Origin: Pseudidiomarina sediminum DSM 21906 | GTDB lineage: Bacteria; Pseudomonadota; Gammaproteobacteria; Enterobacterales; Alteromonadaceae | Reading direction: 5' to 3' | NCBI RefSeq assembly: GCF_000423165.1 | Contig: NZ_KE383983.1 | Span: 1,391,440-1,455,439 of the forward strand | DNA length: 64,000 bases | Part shown: piece after piece, positions 62,916 through 64,000 of the stretch | Position numbering within the stretch: the stretch's first letter is position 1 | How the letters are laid out: the number at the start of each line of letters is the position of its first letter | Notes under the pieces: model-generated | Told to the model about the DNA's origin: nothing | The model's input: only the letters and a program-made list of their open reading frames with translations | Database searches by the model: none | Translations under genes and position numbers: made by a program

Positions 62916-64000
62916 ATGGTCGATCAAACAGCTAAATTCTCTGCATTCATAGGCCAGGATTGGGCTAATCAAAAGCACGATGTTTGCGTTCAAGTTGGTG
63001 CAAACGGAAAGCGTAGGTTCGAGGTGATTAAGAATACTCCGGAGCTTCTGGAGTGCTGGTTAAACGAGCTTCATAGTGAGGTTGGTGGCAATATCGCCGT
63101 AGCTGTTGAACTGACACGAGGTCCGATTGTTTATCTACTTCAGAAATATCCGTTTATAACCGTGTTCCCAATTCATGCGTTGTCACTCGCCCGCTATAGA
63201 CAAGCTTTTGCTCCTAGCGGCGCAAAAGATGACCCTACCGACGCGGAAATAGCTTTAGACTTAATGTTGAAATATCCATCTAAAGTAAAACCTCTCAAAC
63301 CCAGCAATAACGAAGTGAGAGTACTGTCTCATCTTGTAGAGCAGCGTCGTTTGCTTGTTGAGGATAAGCGGCGATTTGTTAATCGATTAATAAACGCTTT
63401 AAAGCAATATTATTCTCAACCGCTGGAATGGTTCTCTCACAGAGACAGTGATTTGTTTTGTGACTTTCTCCTGCGTTGGCCGTCACTACAAGAACTCAAA
63501 CGCTCTCGTGAAAACACGATACGGGAGTTCTTTAAAAGTCGCGGAGGCAACGCGGTTTCGCTTACAGAAAAGCGCCTTGAAGCTATCGCGGCAGCTGTAC
63601 CTCTCACGCATGATGAAGCAGTAATTCAAGCTCACAAACGCTTTGTCCAGTCAGTCATTAAGCAATTGAAAGTTACCATCGACAATATCCGAACTTACGA
63701 TTCAGAAATCCGCACGTTGTTTGAACAAATGCCGGATGCAGCTATTTTTAGCTCTTTACCAGGAACTGGCCCTTGTTTGGCGCCCCGACTCCTTGCTGCT
63801 ATCGGTGACGATAGAGAGCGCTTCAGCACTGCACAACAGCTGCAAAATTTTGCCGGGCTCTCTCCCGTAACAGAAAGAAGTGGTAAAAAAAGTTGGGTTC
63901 ATTGGCGTTGGCAATGCTCGAAATTTGTCAGACAAAGCTTTGTTGAATGGGCTGCTAAAAGTGTCCATCAATCCTATTGGGCTGGACTTTATTATCAACA
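62916..64000 (+). CDS. IS110-family transposase (recombinase), 3' end beyond window
   Basis: 361 codons remain open to the window edge, starting M-V-D-Q-T-A-K-F with AGGGGG five bases upstream. The N-terminal RuvC-like DEDD domain has F-I-G-Q-D-W-A (Asp15), A-V-E-L-T-R-G (Glu65) and D-D-P-T-D-A-E (Asp106/Asp109). A coiled helical middle follows. The C-terminal Transposase_20 domain has S-S-L-P-G-T-G-P at ~279-286 and F-A-G-L-S-P-V-T-E-R-S-G-K-K at ~312-325, which carries candidate catalytic serines (Ser316, Ser322). No frameshift is seen, so the copy looks intact as far as it goes. Confidence 0.92.
   Translation, partial: MVDQTAKFSAFIGQDWANQKHDVCVQVGANGKRRFEVIKNTPELLECWLNELHSEVGGNIAVAVELTRGPIVYLLQKYPFITVFPIHALSLARYRQAFAPSGAKDDPTDAEIALDLMLKYPSKVKPLKPSNNEVRVLSHLVEQRRLLVEDKRRFVNRLINALKQYYSQPLEWFSHRDSDLFCDFLLRWPSLQELKRSRENTIREFFKSRGGNAVSLTEKRLEAIAAAVPLTHDEAVIQAHKRFVQSVIKQLKVTIDNIRTYDSEIRTLFEQMPDAAIFSSLPGTGPCLAPRLLAAIGDDRERFSTAQQLQNFAGLSPVTERSGKKSWVHWRWQCSKFVRQSFVEWAAKSVHQSYWAGLYYQ

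Larger units (their letters stand above)
62556..64000 (+). mobile_element. IS110-family insertion sequence (right end beyond window; left end uncertain)
   Basis: The element comprises a long noncoding left part and the transposase at 62916. IS110 elements lack terminal inverted repeats and usually leave no target duplication, so the left edge cannot be read directly. The boundary must lie between the tRNA end (62537) and the first stem-loop (62647). I place it provisionally at TTCGAAG (62556), because the same seven bases recur in the putative donor-guide loop at 62799-62805. The long 5' noncoding end points to the IS110 rather than the IS1111 subgroup. Confidence 0.65.

Noticed and set aside
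63756..63998. 80-codon minus-strand frame at the window end
   Set aside because: Antisense to the IS110 transposase core.

Overview
The window is a dense stretch of gammaproteobacterial chromosome with roughly even base composition. Most of it is housekeeping genes in orders typical of the class. Protein sequences resemble Enterobacterales/Vibrionales orthologues but differ throughout. Markers such as a rhombosortase, a ChrR/ECF light-stress cluster, DUF1329/YCF48/RND genes, DUF6746 and a CPXCG protein suggest a marine Alteromonadales-type organism, perhaps Idiomarinaceae. The genus is inference, because no 16S or database search was available. Layout: 1-650 holds the end of a rhombosortase and a ComEA-like HhH protein. 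730-12040, all on the minus strand, is gyrA-serC-hisC-aroA-cmk-rpsA-ihfB-lapA-lapB-pyrF. 12205-18080, plus strand, is ubiG-mupP/gph and then nrdA-nrdB-yfaE-grxA, a complete class Ia ribonucleotide reductase set. 18060-23470 holds hrpA, a CBS protein, a periplasmic isoaspartyl peptidase and a possible tiny membrane protein. 23470-24317 is a small AT-richer accessory patch with an orphan exported protein and a decayed integrase fragment. 24318-35860 holds sbcB, a GMC oxidoreductase, a YCF48/RND/DUF1329 envelope module, a hydroxyacid dehydrogenase, a lipid kinase, cmoM and a Nif3-like gene. 36396-46879 is a probable photo-oxidative-stress regulon: a ten-gene minus-strand series (DUF523/DUF1722, photolyase, NTF2-like, SDR, FAD amine oxidase, DUF1365, Cfa-type methyltransferase, DUF2878, chalcone-isomerase-like, DUF3833) opposite a LON-domain gene and an ECF sigma/ChrR anti-sigma pair. 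The sigma gene and the LON gene share a promoter pattern, (T/G)GATC(C/T)-N16-CGTAAC. 46969-53879, minus strand, is the classical thrS-infC-rpmI-rplT-pheS-pheT-ihfA operon. infC starts at AUU, and thrS is preceded by a hairpin whose loop mimics a tRNA-Thr anticodon loop. 54081-62332 holds a CPXCG protein, riboflavin synthase, two exported proteins (one behind a good Fur box), a MoxR/VWA pair, and a TetR/AidB-like/acyl-CoA ligase operon. 62461-64000 holds tRNA-Val(GAC) and then an IS110-family element that runs off the window. Its long 5' noncoding end folds on paper into consecutive large stem-loops resembling a bridge RNA. I consider this the most unusual content of the window.
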